Of a stretch of DNA of 64,000 nt, positions 17,470-26,615 are shown in pieces. The stretch is from the NCBI GenBank assembly GCA_964479535.1, contig CAYZMM010000006.1:100738-164737 (forward strand). The letters run 5' to 3'. The position numbers and the translations under genes are program-made. The DNA comes from S015-6 sp964479535. Its GTDB lineage: Bacteria; Desulfobacterota; DSWW01. The notes beneath the pieces are model-generated. The model ran no database searches, was not told where the DNA came from, and saw only the letters and a program-made list of their open reading frames with translations. Position 1 is the first letter of the stretch. Each line of letters begins with the position of its first letter.

Positions 17470-19634
17470 GTCAGACGCCCTTCGCCCATGCTGAGACGCT
17501 GCGCATCGGCACGGTGGATTTCATCTCGCCGGACGAGGTGAAGGTGTTGATAGAGATAGAGGCACCAGAATCGGTCGCGCTCAATGCGGGTGGCGCGCGT
17601 CCCTTTCCCCGGGTGAACGGTTATGTGCTTTTGCCAGTCGATGACGGTTACCTCGTTGGACAGATTGAGTGGTTGACCATCGAGCGCTCGGCTTTCCCCA
17701 AACGTCGAGGTGTGCAGGATTTCGGTCTGGTTGATTTGCCGTACCCCTTGCGCAAGATGAGCCTTAACCCGCTTGGCACACTGCGCAAGCAAGCCGGGGC
17801 AGATGAGCGATACACGTTTCGCCGTGGAGCGGATGCCATGCCGTCAGTTGGGGCCGCTGTGCTGCTACCCACGGAAAAACAGCTCCGCTCCATCGTTGAG
17901 TCGGGGCAACGACGGCGAGTGCGTATTGGCACCAGTCCCCTAGCGGGGGAAGCCGAGGTTTCAATAGACCCGGATCGCCTCTTCGGGCGGCACCTTGCCG
18001 TGCTCGGCAATACTGGCAGTGGGAAATCCTGTTCCGTGGCAGGTCTGATTCGCTGGTCACTGGAAGCGGCGCAGTCCAAAAGCAGGGGGAATGCCAGCCC
18101 GAACGCCAGGTTCATTGTGTTGGATCCGAACGGGGAGTATTCGCGAGCGTTTGCCAGCAAGGGTTCAGGATTGGAGGCAAGGATCTTCAAGGTTACACCG
18201 GAGGCGGGGGAACGCGCCCTTCAAGTGCCCTTGTGGTACTGGAACAGTGCGGAGTGGTCATCGTTTACACAGGCCAGTGCGAAGACACAGCGACCCTTGC
18301 TCAAACGTGCGTTACGGGAGGTCAAGGCAGGACGTATTGGTGAAACTGAGCCCACACAGGAGGAACAGAAGCTCGATCTGCGCCGGTACTTGTCTTCGAC
18401 GTTGATCAGCATTCAGCGTGACCTGCGAGCAGGAGTGATCAAAACAGATGAAAGCAGGTTCGGGTTTCGCTTGAAGGCAATTCGGGACGATTTGGAGCAG
18501 AAGAAGAGCCGGTTCATTGGCCATCACCTTCGAGAAATCGGTGATGCGATTCAGGAAGCTCTGGACAAAACGTTCCACAGCTTCACCGACAAGCAAACCC
18601 AGAAGATGGTGGAATATTACCGCGCATTCACTGAAGAACAAATCAACCGTGTGATAGAAACATTGAAGACAGCATTGGACACTTTGGGAGGGATCATCTA
18701 TCAGGAAGGCCCAGACGAAGATGTGCCTTTGCCGTTCAAGGGGACGGATCTTGCTGATCATTTGCACATCCTTTCCGAACAAGAGAACGTCAGCCAGTTC
18801 CTCGATTTCCTGATTTCACGGATTCGGACGTTCCTTTCCGATACCAAAATCAAGTCGGTGGTCGGAGACCACGGGGCTATTACTTTAGAGCAGTGGTTGA
18901 CTGAATACGTCGGCGGACAAGACACGACGGAGGGCCAGCTCGCAATTCTTGATTTATCGCTCGTGCCATCTGAGGTGGTCCATGTGGTGACAGCAGTTAC
19001 CGCGCGTATGGTCTTTGAAGCTCTTCAGCGCTATCGGAAGATAAACAAGGTGACGCTCCCGACGGTCCTGGTGATGGAAGAGGCACATACCTTTATTAAG
19101 CGTTATAGGGATGACATCGAAAATTACGACGCTGGGACCGTCTGCTGCCAGGTGTTCGAGCGGATCGCCCGCGAGGGCAGGAAGTTTGGGCTCGGCCTTG
19201 TTCTCTCTTCTCAGCGGCCATCAGAGCTTTCGCCTTCGGTGCTTTCGCAATGCAATACGTTCCTCCTGCATCGGATTAGCAACGACCGCGACCAGGAGTT
19301 GGTCCATCGACTGGTGCCTGACAATCTTCGTGGCTTGCTGCGAGAACTTCCGTCTCTCCCATCGCAGTATGCGATTCTTCTCGGATGGGCATCAGAACTA
19401 CCGGTTTTGGTGAAGGTGGATGATCTGCCCAAGGCCCAGCAGCCGCATTCGGATGATCCGGATTTTTGGAACGTTTGGACAGGGAAAGATGCCGATGGCA
19501 AGCCTGTCGAACGTAAAGCCGATTGGAAGCCAATTGCAGATGATTGGCAGGGAATAGGACAGACTAGCGAATCTGTTGATTCGAAAGGTGATGGTCTTTC
19601 GATAGGGGGCGGAGATCTTGAGCCGATTGAATGA
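17466..19634 (+). CDS. HerA-type DNA translocase (DUF87 ATPase)
   Basis: A 722-residue FtsK/HerA-class hexameric ATPase. An N-terminal HerA barrel is followed by Walker A GNTGSGKS (about residue 181), FIVLDPNGEYSRAF and Walker B VLVMEEAHTF (about 536). The sensor/arginine-finger region LSSQRPSELSPSVLSQC and HRISNDRDQE follows. Start at 17466 overlaps the SIR2 stop by 4 bases, with AGGAGGAGGG upstream. With SIR2 it makes the SIR2-HerA anti-phage pair; the unusual point here is placement directly behind Res and Mod genes. Confidence 0.92.
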   Translation: MSQTPFAHAETLRIGTVDFISPDEVKVLIEIEAPESVALNAGGARPFPRVNGYVLLPVDDGYLVGQIEWLTIERSAFPKRRGVQDFGLVDLPYPLRKMSLNPLGTLRKQAGADERYTFRRGADAMPSVGAAVLLPTEKQLRSIVESGQRRRVRIGTSPLAGEAEVSIDPDRLFGRHLAVLGNTGSGKSCSVAGLIRWSLEAAQSKSRGNASPNARFIVLDPNGEYSRAFASKGSGLEARIFKVTPEAGERALQVPLWYWNSAEWSSFTQASAKTQRPLLKRALREVKAGRIGETEPTQEEQKLDLRRYLSSTLISIQRDLRAGVIKTDESRFGFRLKAIRDDLEQKKSRFIGHHLREIGDAIQEALDKTFHSFTDKQTQKMVEYYRAFTEEQINRVIETLKTALDTLGGIIYQEGPDEDVPLPFKGTDLADHLHILSEQENVSQFLDFLISRIRTFLSDTKIKSVVGDHGAITLEQWLTEYVGGQDTTEGQLAILDLSLVPSEVVHVVTAVTARMVFEALQRYRKINKVTLPTVLVMEEAHTFIKRYRDDIENYDAGTVCCQVFERIAREGRKFGLGLVLSSQRPSELSPSVLSQCNTFLLHRISNDRDQELVHRLVPDNLRGLLRELPSLPSQYAILLGWASELPVLVKVDDLPKAQQPHSDDPDFWNVWTGKDADGKPVERKADWKPIADDWQGIGQTSESVDSKGDGLSIGGGDLEPIE

Positions 19635-19661
19635 CTGCCAATCCAAGTTGTTGCAAGCGTG

Positions 19662-19696
19662 TTGAATACGAGGTAATCACTGATATAGTGAATTAA
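19662..19696 (+). promoter_or_regulatory. Possible internal promoter/operator before the RelE-UvrD gene
   Basis: TTGAAT (19662-19667), 16 bases, TATAGT (19684-19689). The -10 overlaps an inverted repeat TCACT-GATAT-AGTGA (19677-19691). It could let the last gene be transcribed separately and repressed by a small protein. Confidence 0.3.
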
Positions 19697-19709
19697 GAAG
19701 AACGAAATT

Positions 19710-21782
19710 ATGCAATTCCGCATCGCCGATACGTTCACCGACAGCCTGGCCAGGCTGACAGGCGAGGAGCAAAAGGCCGTAAAGACGACCGCCTTTGACC
19801 TGCAAGTGAACCCGGCTAACCCGGGTATGCGGTTCCACAAGCTCGACAAGGCGAGAGACAAGCACTTCTGGTCTGTCAGGGTGAGCGGAAACCTGAGGAT
19901 CATCACCCATAGGACGGACGTAAGCCTGCTTTTGTGCTACGTCGGCCACCATGACCAGGCTTACCGCTGGGCTGAACGACGGAAGCTGGAGATCCACCCC
20001 AAGACAGGTGTGGCGCAGTTGGTGGAGATACGTGAGCGGGTGGAGGAGATCATTGTTCCCAGTTACGTCGAGACCCAACAACCGGTCCAGGCTAAGCCGC
20101 CCTTGTTTGCAGAAGTCTCTGACGGTGATCTTCTCGCCTACGGTGTGCCGGAGGAGTGGTTGGGAGATGTGCGCGTCGCAGATGAGGATTCGTTACTGGA
20201 GTTAGCCGACCACCTGCCCGCCGAGGCTGCTGAGGCGCTGCTGAATCTGGCCACGGGCGTCACGCCGCAAATCAGTAAGCCGGTCGCCCCCGGTGGCGAC
20301 CCGTTCGACCATCCTGATGCGCTGCGTCGGTTCCGTACGATGGAAGACGTCGAAGAACTGGAGCGCGCCCTGGAATATCCCTGGGAGAAGTGGGCCGTCT
20401 TCCTTCATCCGGGTCAGCGGGATTTGATCGAAAGGGATTATAACGGCCCGGCGCGGGTTTCGGGATCAGCAGGTACGGGTAAAACGATTGTTGCCCTGCA
20501 CCGGGCCGTGTTCCTGGCCCGTAGCAACCGCGATGCCCGAGTGCTGCTCACCACCTTCTCCGACACCCTGTCGAATGCGCTGCGGACGAATCTGAGGCGG
20601 TTGATCAGCAACGAGCCTCGTCTGGGAGAACGGGTCGAAGTGCACGCCATGGACGGGATCGGCCGGAGACTCTATGAGGTTAACTTCGGGCGCCCCCAGA
20701 TCGCTTCCAGAGAAGTCATACGTGAACTTCTTGAACAGGCCGCACGAGAAATCGAGGGACGCAAATTCAGCCTGCACTTTCTACTGTCTGAGTGGGAGCA
20801 GGTCGTCGATGCCTGGCAACTGGAGACTTGGGAGGCCTATCGTCACGTTACCCGGTTGGGCCGAAAAACCCGTCTGCCGGAAGAGCAACGGGCCGTTCTC
20901 TGGTCGATTTTCGATCGGGTTCGATCAGGCTTGTCGGCGAGACATTTGATCACGTGTTCCGGAATGTTCAACCGGTTGGCGTCCCATCTTGCAGGAATCG
21001 GACAGGCTCCTTTCGACTTTACCGTCGTGGACGAGGCCCAGGACGTCAGTGTGTCCCAGTTACGATTTTTGGCTGCGCTCGGTGGAGAGCGATCAAACGG
21101 CCTTTTCTTTGCCGGCGACCTTGGCCAACGGATTTTCCAGCAGCCCTTTTCATGGAAGAGCCTCGGAGTTGATGTGCGTGGGCGTTCCCGCACACTGAAA
21201 ATCAACTACAGGACTTCACACCAAATCAGAGTGCAGGCCGACCGGTTGCTGGGACCCGAAGTGTCCGACGTTGATGGGAATAAGGAAGAACGGCGTGGCA
21301 CCATTTCGGTATTCAACGGCCCTCAACCGGAGATCCTTGTGTTGGACAGTCCGGAAGCAGAGATAGAAGCGGTCAGCCGGTGGCTTCAGGATAGAAGGCG
21401 GGAAGGCGTGCCGCCTCATGAGATCGGCGTATTTGTGCGCTCAGCGGCCCAGATGGACCGGGCTCGCGCTGCGGTGGAGAAGTCAGAGATCTCCTATAGG
21501 GTTCTCGACGAGAACGTGGAGGCAACCAGCGGCCACCTCTCGATCGGTTCGATGCACCTTGCCAAGGGACTGGAATTTCGAGCTGCTATTGTGATGGCCT
21601 GTGACGACGAAGTCATTCCTCTCCAAGAACGTATCGAAACAGCGGTCGATGATGCAAATCTGGCCGAGGTCTACGACACGGAACGCCACCTGCTGTATGT
21701 CGCCTGCACCCGTGCTCGGGATCATCTGCTGGTAACGAGCGGTGATGTACCGTCAGAGTTTATGGACGATCTCCGGGTCTGA
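19710..21782 (+). CDS. RelE-like domain fused to UvrD-type helicase
   Basis: A 690-residue protein. The first 95 residues (QFRIADTFTDSLARL, then FWSVRVSGNLRII) resemble the RelE/ParE toxin fold. The rest is an SF1A helicase: Walker A GSAGTGKTIVALH (about residue 252), DEAQDVS (about 440), INYRTSHQIR (about 498), SMHLAKGLEF (about 613) and YVACTRARDHL near the end. No nuclease domain is seen. Such proteins occur in defence islands, where the helicase may process DNA ends. The RelE-like part may be structural rather than toxic. Seventy-five bases separate it from herA, so it may be partly independent. Confidence 0.85.
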   Translation: MQFRIADTFTDSLARLTGEEQKAVKTTAFDLQVNPANPGMRFHKLDKARDKHFWSVRVSGNLRIITHRTDVSLLLCYVGHHDQAYRWAERRKLEIHPKTGVAQLVEIRERVEEIIVPSYVETQQPVQAKPPLFAEVSDGDLLAYGVPEEWLGDVRVADEDSLLELADHLPAEAAEALLNLATGVTPQISKPVAPGGDPFDHPDALRRFRTMEDVEELERALEYPWEKWAVFLHPGQRDLIERDYNGPARVSGSAGTGKTIVALHRAVFLARSNRDARVLLTTFSDTLSNALRTNLRRLISNEPRLGERVEVHAMDGIGRRLYEVNFGRPQIASREVIRELLEQAAREIEGRKFSLHFLLSEWEQVVDAWQLETWEAYRHVTRLGRKTRLPEEQRAVLWSIFDRVRSGLSARHLITCSGMFNRLASHLAGIGQAPFDFTVVDEAQDVSVSQLRFLAALGGERSNGLFFAGDLGQRIFQQPFSWKSLGVDVRGRSRTLKINYRTSHQIRVQADRLLGPEVSDVDGNKEERRGTISVFNGPQPEILVLDSPEAEIEAVSRWLQDRRREGVPPHEIGVFVRSAAQMDRARAAVEKSEISYRVLDENVEATSGHLSIGSMHLAKGLEFRAAIVMACDDEVIPLQERIETAVDDANLAEVYDTERHLLYVACTRARDHLLVTSGDVPSEFMDDLRV

Positions 21783-22114
21783 GATGCTTGGGTGTCTTCT
21801 GGGCAAAGGAGTGTTCCTTTGTTGAACTGCCAAGGCTGGCTACATGCCGCGCCCTGGAATAAGCGGTTGTGAGTCGGCTTAGTGGAACCATCCAGCTTTG
21901 GTCAAATCGGGGCAATACAGAAGCACCCATACCAAGACATTCGAAAACACACACGGGCACCCGCCCTGTGAAAGTGCAGCGGAGCTGATTTGAGCGGGAT
22001 GCTGCCTACCCAAAGCTGTCGTTGTGAGCGGAATTCTGCCGGGATCGCACGGTTCTAAGGCGGTGATGGGTTTGATCCCAGGGTTCGTGCCCACGCTCTA
22101 TCGGGCTGGTCCCT
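21783..22114. other. Intergenic region between convergent blocks
   Basis: About 330 bp between the end of the plus-strand defence operon and the end of the minus-strand 987-residue gene. I see no gene, clear terminator or repeat in it. Confidence 0.4.
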
Positions 22115-25078
22115 TCACAGCCCTAACTCCCATTGCCTTCGAGAAAGCTGTTTGTCCTGGGTGCGTTCGGCTTGTTTGTCTTCCCGCCATTGGATGTCCT
22201 TGTTCACGGTGGAGCGTGCCTCTTCGGTCTTGGCGTCCCGAACTTGGTCGAGGATGAGTTTTGCGGCCTCGGGGGCGATCACGCCTCCCCGTATTTCTGG
22301 GAGGCTTTTGTATTCAAGGATCGTCCTGTCCACGTGGGTGAGCGGGGGCGGCTCTGTGGAGCGAGCCTCGGGGGTGGCCGAGAGTTCCCGGGTGTGTTGT
22401 TCAAGGATGTTCCGGGCAACGCGGCCGCTGTGTGACATTGCATGAAGGCCTACCCCCAGTGCTGCCCGCTCTTCCAGTGGGTAGAAGGCGGCCAGGAAAT
22501 TGTCCTTGGCGACGTCTGCGGAGATGTTTTTCGGGATCGTGTTTTGGGCGAGGTTCTTGTCGGTCCGGATGATTCGGATGGGCCTCGAGTCCGAAATGTG
22601 AACCACGGTCGCGACTTCCGAGGCATCGGTCAGGGCAAAGGAAAGTTCCCCCAAGTAACCCCGCTCCTGGAGCGCTCGGGCTCGTAGGGTGGCGAGCCGG
22701 GAATCGGCGGTCCCGTGCTCCCGTGCGGCCTTGAGGGTGGCTGCGATTTCACTTGCGTGTACCCGCTGGGCGTGAAGTCTCTCCGGGGCCTCTCCCCCGA
22801 TCTGATTGTGGGGGTCGAGGATCTTCCCGGGGTCCATGACTAAGAGCACGGGCTTGTCGCTCGAATGCACCTTGCGGTCCAGGGCGAGTGTGACCTCTGA
22901 CTTGGGGCGGAAGGCACTGGGTATCCTGTCCGGGATCTTGCCTTCCGGTTCGTTTTCCCGTCCTGAGAACTTCCGGCCCGAGGTGGTCGATACCAGGTAC
23001 GCCTCGAAGACATGACGAGGGTTCACGTTTTCGAAGGAGTGGAGAGGACTTGCGGCCTCCTGCCTGGTGAGTTCTGTAACAAGCAGCCTGCCTTCGGTTT
23101 TACCGAGCACGAGGCGGTAGGCCCGGTTCTTGAGGTTTTGACTGCCTATACGCTCGTCCCCGCCGAATTCGAGAACGTGTCCCGCCTCGATCTTCTCCGC
23201 CTTGGCGGACTGCCCGTCCTCGACAGTATCGAGAAAGAACGCGTTGGCCTTTGCCCGACCTCCGGCCCGGGTGAGAACCTCTTTGGTCCTCATGAGGACC
23301 CCGGGTTGTTCCGGGTGTGGCTCGACGGCTGCAACCCAATTTGGCGCTCCCTCCGTGGGGGTGTAACTCAGGTTGGGTATCGTTCCCTTGGTGATGGGCA
23401 TGGTTTCGACCTGTCTGGCTCGTCCCAGGCGATCGATCACGAAGGCCCTGTTGCGGCTCTTGTCTTCCCCCAACTCGACGACAACGTCTCCGGCCCGAGT
23501 GAGACGAGGAGCGTGGCCCTCTGTGAGGGTGATGCCCATCTCGGACGTGACCTTCTGCGCCCAGTTCTCGTACCGCATGAGGTGGAGGAGCCTTTCGCGG
23601 TCCATTGGCCCTGCCGCGGTCGCCGCCTCCCGGTACTGCTCGTTGAACTTGGCCAGGTTGATGGGCTGGTCCGCCGCCTCTGGGAGCCGCTGAAAGACGC
23701 GGAAGGTGTGAAGAGGCTTCGGGGCCTTATCCGTCAAGGGCTCCGGGTCGGGGAGAAGTGCCTCACGCTCGGGCGCGGAGTGCGGAGATTCGCGAGTCGG
23801 GGTGGGTTTCAGAGCTTGTTTGTTCAGGTCGTCGTACATCTGCCCATAAGCAGCGGCCCGCTCGTGTACGGTCAGGAAATCGAGGTTGTGTACCTGAGCC
23901 CGGGTGTTTTCGGAGAGGCTGCTGCCCTCTCGCATGTACTCCAAAACCACGACCTTGTCTCTGGAGCTGGCCTGCGCCTGCTCTGCCTGGTACTCCCTCG
24001 CGAGCTTGTCCAAAGGTGTGTTTCTGAACTCGGGGACCGAGGCCGCGGCATACTCTGTCCGGCGGGCTGCCTGGACGAGGTTCGCTTCAGGGCCGTGCCT
24101 GGTGGGGATGACGATCGTGGCGCCGGAATCGAGGAAAGCCTTGATCTCGGGGAGGATGTCGCTTCTGGAGGGGGCGCCGGCAAGGATGTCCCAACCCGGC
24201 CTGCCCAGGTACTCCGGGGATGGGGCTTCCCCGGTCTTTTCTCTGACCGGGAAGGATCTCTCCGGCTGTACATAGGTGCTGTACTGGGTCCGGCCCTTCA
24301 TGTCCGCGATGTGAACGAGGGTGGCCTCCTGCGGGTTGCCGTTCAGGGACTCGGCGACCAGGAGCAGGGGAACGTGATCTCGTTCCAGCATCTCTTCATA
24401 GGCGCGCCGCTTGAGCGAAAGATCGAAGTTGCGCAGGGCGATCGCTTGGGTGTCATGGCCCCGGTGATACCCCGTGGTCGCAGAGGCGTATTCCCGGGAG
24501 AGCGCGGCTTTCTTCAAGAACTCAATGTGGCCCTTTCCCTGCGGGGTGAATTCGATGCCTGAGCCCTCATAAGGTGCTGTCCGGATCTCGAGTTGTGGGT
24601 CGATGGCGAGCAGGTGCCGGTTTCCCAGGTCCGTGACGGAGTAGTCCGCGACGACGGCGATCCGGTTTTCCCGAAGGAAGGCCATCTTGTCCGACGCGCT
24701 CGGGAGCTTAGAGGCTTCCCGTATGAGGTTTTGAGACCTCTCCGTGTCGGTGCCTTGAATGGCGCCGCCCGGGTCCAGGATTGCGGCACGGCTCACCCGG
24801 AACGCTGCCGTTTCCGGCCGATCCGTCTCCCCGGACGGTTTGTCGAGCGTGACGGTCCTGAGATCGTGGACCCCGCTGAACGACCTCTCCGGGGCGAGAA
24901 AGCCCTGGATCGTGATGATTTCGGGTTGCTCCCGGGGCGTGCCGGCTTCGGGGGCTGCGCGTGCCCGTGTTTCGGGGTGGGTGGGCGTGTGAGCGAAGGA
25001 ATGGTCCGGGGTGGTCGTGATCGTGGGGATCTGGCTGCCGGCTGCCGTGGTCGGGAGGCCTTTGGCTGTCACATCCAT
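22115..25078 (-). CDS. Large 987-residue mobile-element protein, function unknown
   Basis: The start at 25078 (MDVTAKG) follows GAGGAGGGCTTCC; the much longer in-frame reading upstream runs antisense through an IS3 transposase gene and is rejected. I recognise no domain with confidence. Visible features are a Pro/Thr-rich N-terminus, a central soluble region (DSGATIVIPTRHGPEANLV, LTVHERAAAYGQMYDDL), several beta-rich stretches and a charged helical C-terminus (WREDKQAERTQDKQ). There is no Walker motif, signal peptide or membrane segment. It follows the disrupted gene on the same strand in the element's accessory block, and size and context fit a conjugation or DNA-entry protein; this is inference. 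Confidence 0.6.
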   Translation of the reverse strand: MDVTAKGLPTTAAGSQIPTITTTPDHSFAHTPTHPETRARAAPEAGTPREQPEIITIQGFLAPERSFSGVHDLRTVTLDKPSGETDRPETAAFRVSRAAILDPGGAIQGTDTERSQNLIREASKLPSASDKMAFLRENRIAVVADYSVTDLGNRHLLAIDPQLEIRTAPYEGSGIEFTPQGKGHIEFLKKAALSREYASATTGYHRGHDTQAIALRNFDLSLKRRAYEEMLERDHVPLLLVAESLNGNPQEATLVHIADMKGRTQYSTYVQPERSFPVREKTGEAPSPEYLGRPGWDILAGAPSRSDILPEIKAFLDSGATIVIPTRHGPEANLVQAARRTEYAAASVPEFRNTPLDKLAREYQAEQAQASSRDKVVVLEYMREGSSLSENTRAQVHNLDFLTVHERAAAYGQMYDDLNKQALKPTPTRESPHSAPEREALLPDPEPLTDKAPKPLHTFRVFQRLPEAADQPINLAKFNEQYREAATAAGPMDRERLLHLMRYENWAQKVTSEMGITLTEGHAPRLTRAGDVVVELGEDKSRNRAFVIDRLGRARQVETMPITKGTIPNLSYTPTEGAPNWVAAVEPHPEQPGVLMRTKEVLTRAGGRAKANAFFLDTVEDGQSAKAEKIEAGHVLEFGGDERIGSQNLKNRAYRLVLGKTEGRLLVTELTRQEAASPLHSFENVNPRHVFEAYLVSTTSGRKFSGRENEPEGKIPDRIPSAFRPKSEVTLALDRKVHSSDKPVLLVMDPGKILDPHNQIGGEAPERLHAQRVHASEIAATLKAAREHGTADSRLATLRARALQERGYLGELSFALTDASEVATVVHISDSRPIRIIRTDKNLAQNTIPKNISADVAKDNFLAAFYPLEERAALGVGLHAMSHSGRVARNILEQHTRELSATPEARSTEPPPLTHVDRTILEYKSLPEIRGGVIAPEAAKLILDQVRDAKTEEARSTVNKDIQWREDKQAERTQDKQLSRRQWELGL

Positions 25079-25248
25079 GGGAAGCCCTCCTCTGGAGACT
25101 CGAGGGATGTCGGTGAGTCTAATCCTGTTATCCGGTCTCAGATGGCGGGCTTTTGTGTTAGAGACGACTGTCCTTTTGGACGATCTCGAAAATCCGGTCT
25201 GCGTATACCCCGGCCTTCTTGCGGGGCGCAGACCCGGCCCCATAGGGC

Positions 25249-25471
25249 TTAGGTTCCGGTATACTCCGGCAACTGGTAGTTGAAGTTGTCCGGGTGTATA
25301 GACACCCAGACGTCCTTGCGCATCTCTTCCCGGATGGCCCCGTCCCGTCGGGAGACGGCATTCACGAACCCTTGTATTTTTGTCGGTGTCCTTAGCCCTG
25401 TGAAGAGGCGTATGAGCTCCCTGGGCAGTTCGGTGGCAAGCTCCAGGACCTCGATCTCGACCTCCGTACCC
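25249..25471 (-). pseudogene. 3' part of an unknown gene split by the IS3 element
   Basis: The frame begins at the IS junction (GTEVEIEVLELATELP) and stops at 25249 (ends YTGT). The missing 5' part is at 31084-31553. A related copy at 58850-59112 runs straight through the junction (NVGTEVEIEVLELA), proving that the two pieces were one gene of about 230 codons. Function unknown; the protein is helical and charged. Confidence 0.85.
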
Positions 25472-25544
25472 CTCTCTGTCAATATGGAGTGAGACAACTG
25501 GGTAAAGGTAGTTTAGTGTAGGGGGCGGGGAGGGAGCGAAGGCG

Positions 25545-26156
25545 ATGACAGAGAGAAGAGAGGGAGTTGGAGTGCAGGGAAGGAGGCCGGGGAAGGACGC
25601 CGGTGGGCGAGGGGGCAGAGGTGGGCAGGATGGTGTTGGGGGGGAGCGTGGGGATGGGCGCGGTCCCCTGGCGCTGGTGGAGCCCCGAGAGGGAGGAGGA
25701 GGCGAGCGGAGCGAGCCGCAGCCGACCGGCAGGGGCTCCACCAGCGTTGACTCTGAGCTTACGAAGGGTGCCCAACCCGATCCGGAGGTGGTTCCACAGG
25801 CCAAGCGGCGGAGGTTCACAGCAAAGTACAAGCTGAGCATTCTAGAGAAAGCCGATGCATGCATAGAGCCCGGGCAGCTCGGTGCACTTCTGAGGCGCGA
25901 AGGGCTGTATTCCTCGAATCTGAAAAACTGGCGCAGGCAACGGGAGCAGGGGAGCCTGACGGGGTTAGCACCGAAGAAGCGAGGTCCGCGGCCGGATCCC
26001 GACAAGGAACTGCACAAGCGCATCGCGAAGTTGGAGAAGGAGAACCTGCGTCTTGCTGACAAGTTGGAGAAGGCGGAGTTGATCATCGAGGTCCAAAAAA
26101 AAGTGGCACGGCTGCTGGGGACCGAACAGCCGGAAGACAGGGACGACAGCAAGTGA
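25545..26156 (+). CDS. IS3-family transposase OrfA
   Basis: A 203-residue protein. An unusually long, low-complexity Gly/Arg-rich N-terminus (about 85 residues) precedes the IS3 OrfA helix-turn-helix (RRRFTAKYKLSILEKAD, then SNLKNWRRQ) and a leucine-zipper-like tail (IAKLEKENLRLADKLEKAEL). The true start could be later than the ATG at 25545. An A8 run at 26095-26102 sits near the end; the -1 frame is open from there into OrfB, so a fused OrfAB could be made by frameshifting as in other IS3 elements. The OrfA stop overlaps the OrfB ATG. Confidence 0.85.
   Translation: MTERREGVGVQGRRPGKDAGGRGGRGGQDGVGGERGDGRGPLALVEPREGGGGERSEPQPTGRGSTSVDSELTKGAQPDPEVVPQAKRRRFTAKYKLSILEKADACIEPGQLGALLRREGLYSSNLKNWRRQREQGSLTGLAPKKRGPRPDPDKELHKRIAKLEKENLRLADKLEKAELIIEVQKKVARLLGTEQPEDRDDSK
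26095..26103 (+). promoter_or_regulatory. Slippery A8-G run for -1 frameshift OrfA to OrfB
   Basis: Eight A residues followed by G in the last part of orfA. The -1 frame from here has no stop before the orfB ATG at 26156, as expected for IS3-type programmed frameshifting. Confidence 0.55.
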
Positions 26157-26615
26157 TGACAGGGGCTCGAGAACTGGTGCCGAGGGTGGGCGTGTCAGCT
26201 GCATGTAGGGCGATGGCCCTGCCCAGAGCGACGTATTACCGCAGGCTCGCCGCGGAGACAACAGCAGCCGAGTCGAACGATGGCAGCAATCCGTCAGAGG
26301 TGTTCGGAGCCGACGAGAGCATTGTTGGGAAAGCGGATCCAAGGCCCCCCAGACGGTCTCCTCGTGCGCTCAAGGAACCGGAGGAACAGAAGGTGCTGGC
26401 GGTTCTGCATTCCGAGCGTTTTGTGGACCGATCCCCCGGACAGGTGTACGCGACCCTGCTCGACGAGGGTTCGTACCTGTGCTCCGAGCGCACCATGTAT
26501 CGGATCCTGGAGAAACACCAGGAGGTCAAGGAGCGCCGCAACCAGCGCAAGCATCCGGAGTACAAGAAACCGGAACTGCTGGCCACGGGTCCCAACGAGG
26601 TTTGGAGTTGGGACA
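26156..26615 (+). CDS. IS3-family transposase OrfB, 5' exon
   Basis: N-terminal 153 codons of OrfB (SAACRAMALPRATYYRR, SPGQVYATLLDEGSYLCSERTMYRIL), ending at GPNEVWSWD plus one base. The frame is then broken by the first group II intron. Joining base 26615 to 30398 restores WSWDITKLRGP, the normal IS3 sequence around the first catalytic Asp, and gives a 369-residue OrfB. The introns therefore sit one base after the codon of the first DDE residue. Either intron splicing restores a functional transposase or the element is inactive. Confidence 0.88.

Noticed and set aside
23012..24562. 516-codon open frame on the plus strand
   Set aside because: Antisense to the 987-residue gene; Gly/Val/Leu-rich with no family signature, as expected for a shadow frame in GC-rich DNA.
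25079..26152. N-terminal extension of the 987-residue gene on the minus strand
   Set aside because: It runs antisense through the IS3 end and OrfA and reads as low-complexity Ser/Pro-rich sequence. A good ribosome site and start lie at 25078.
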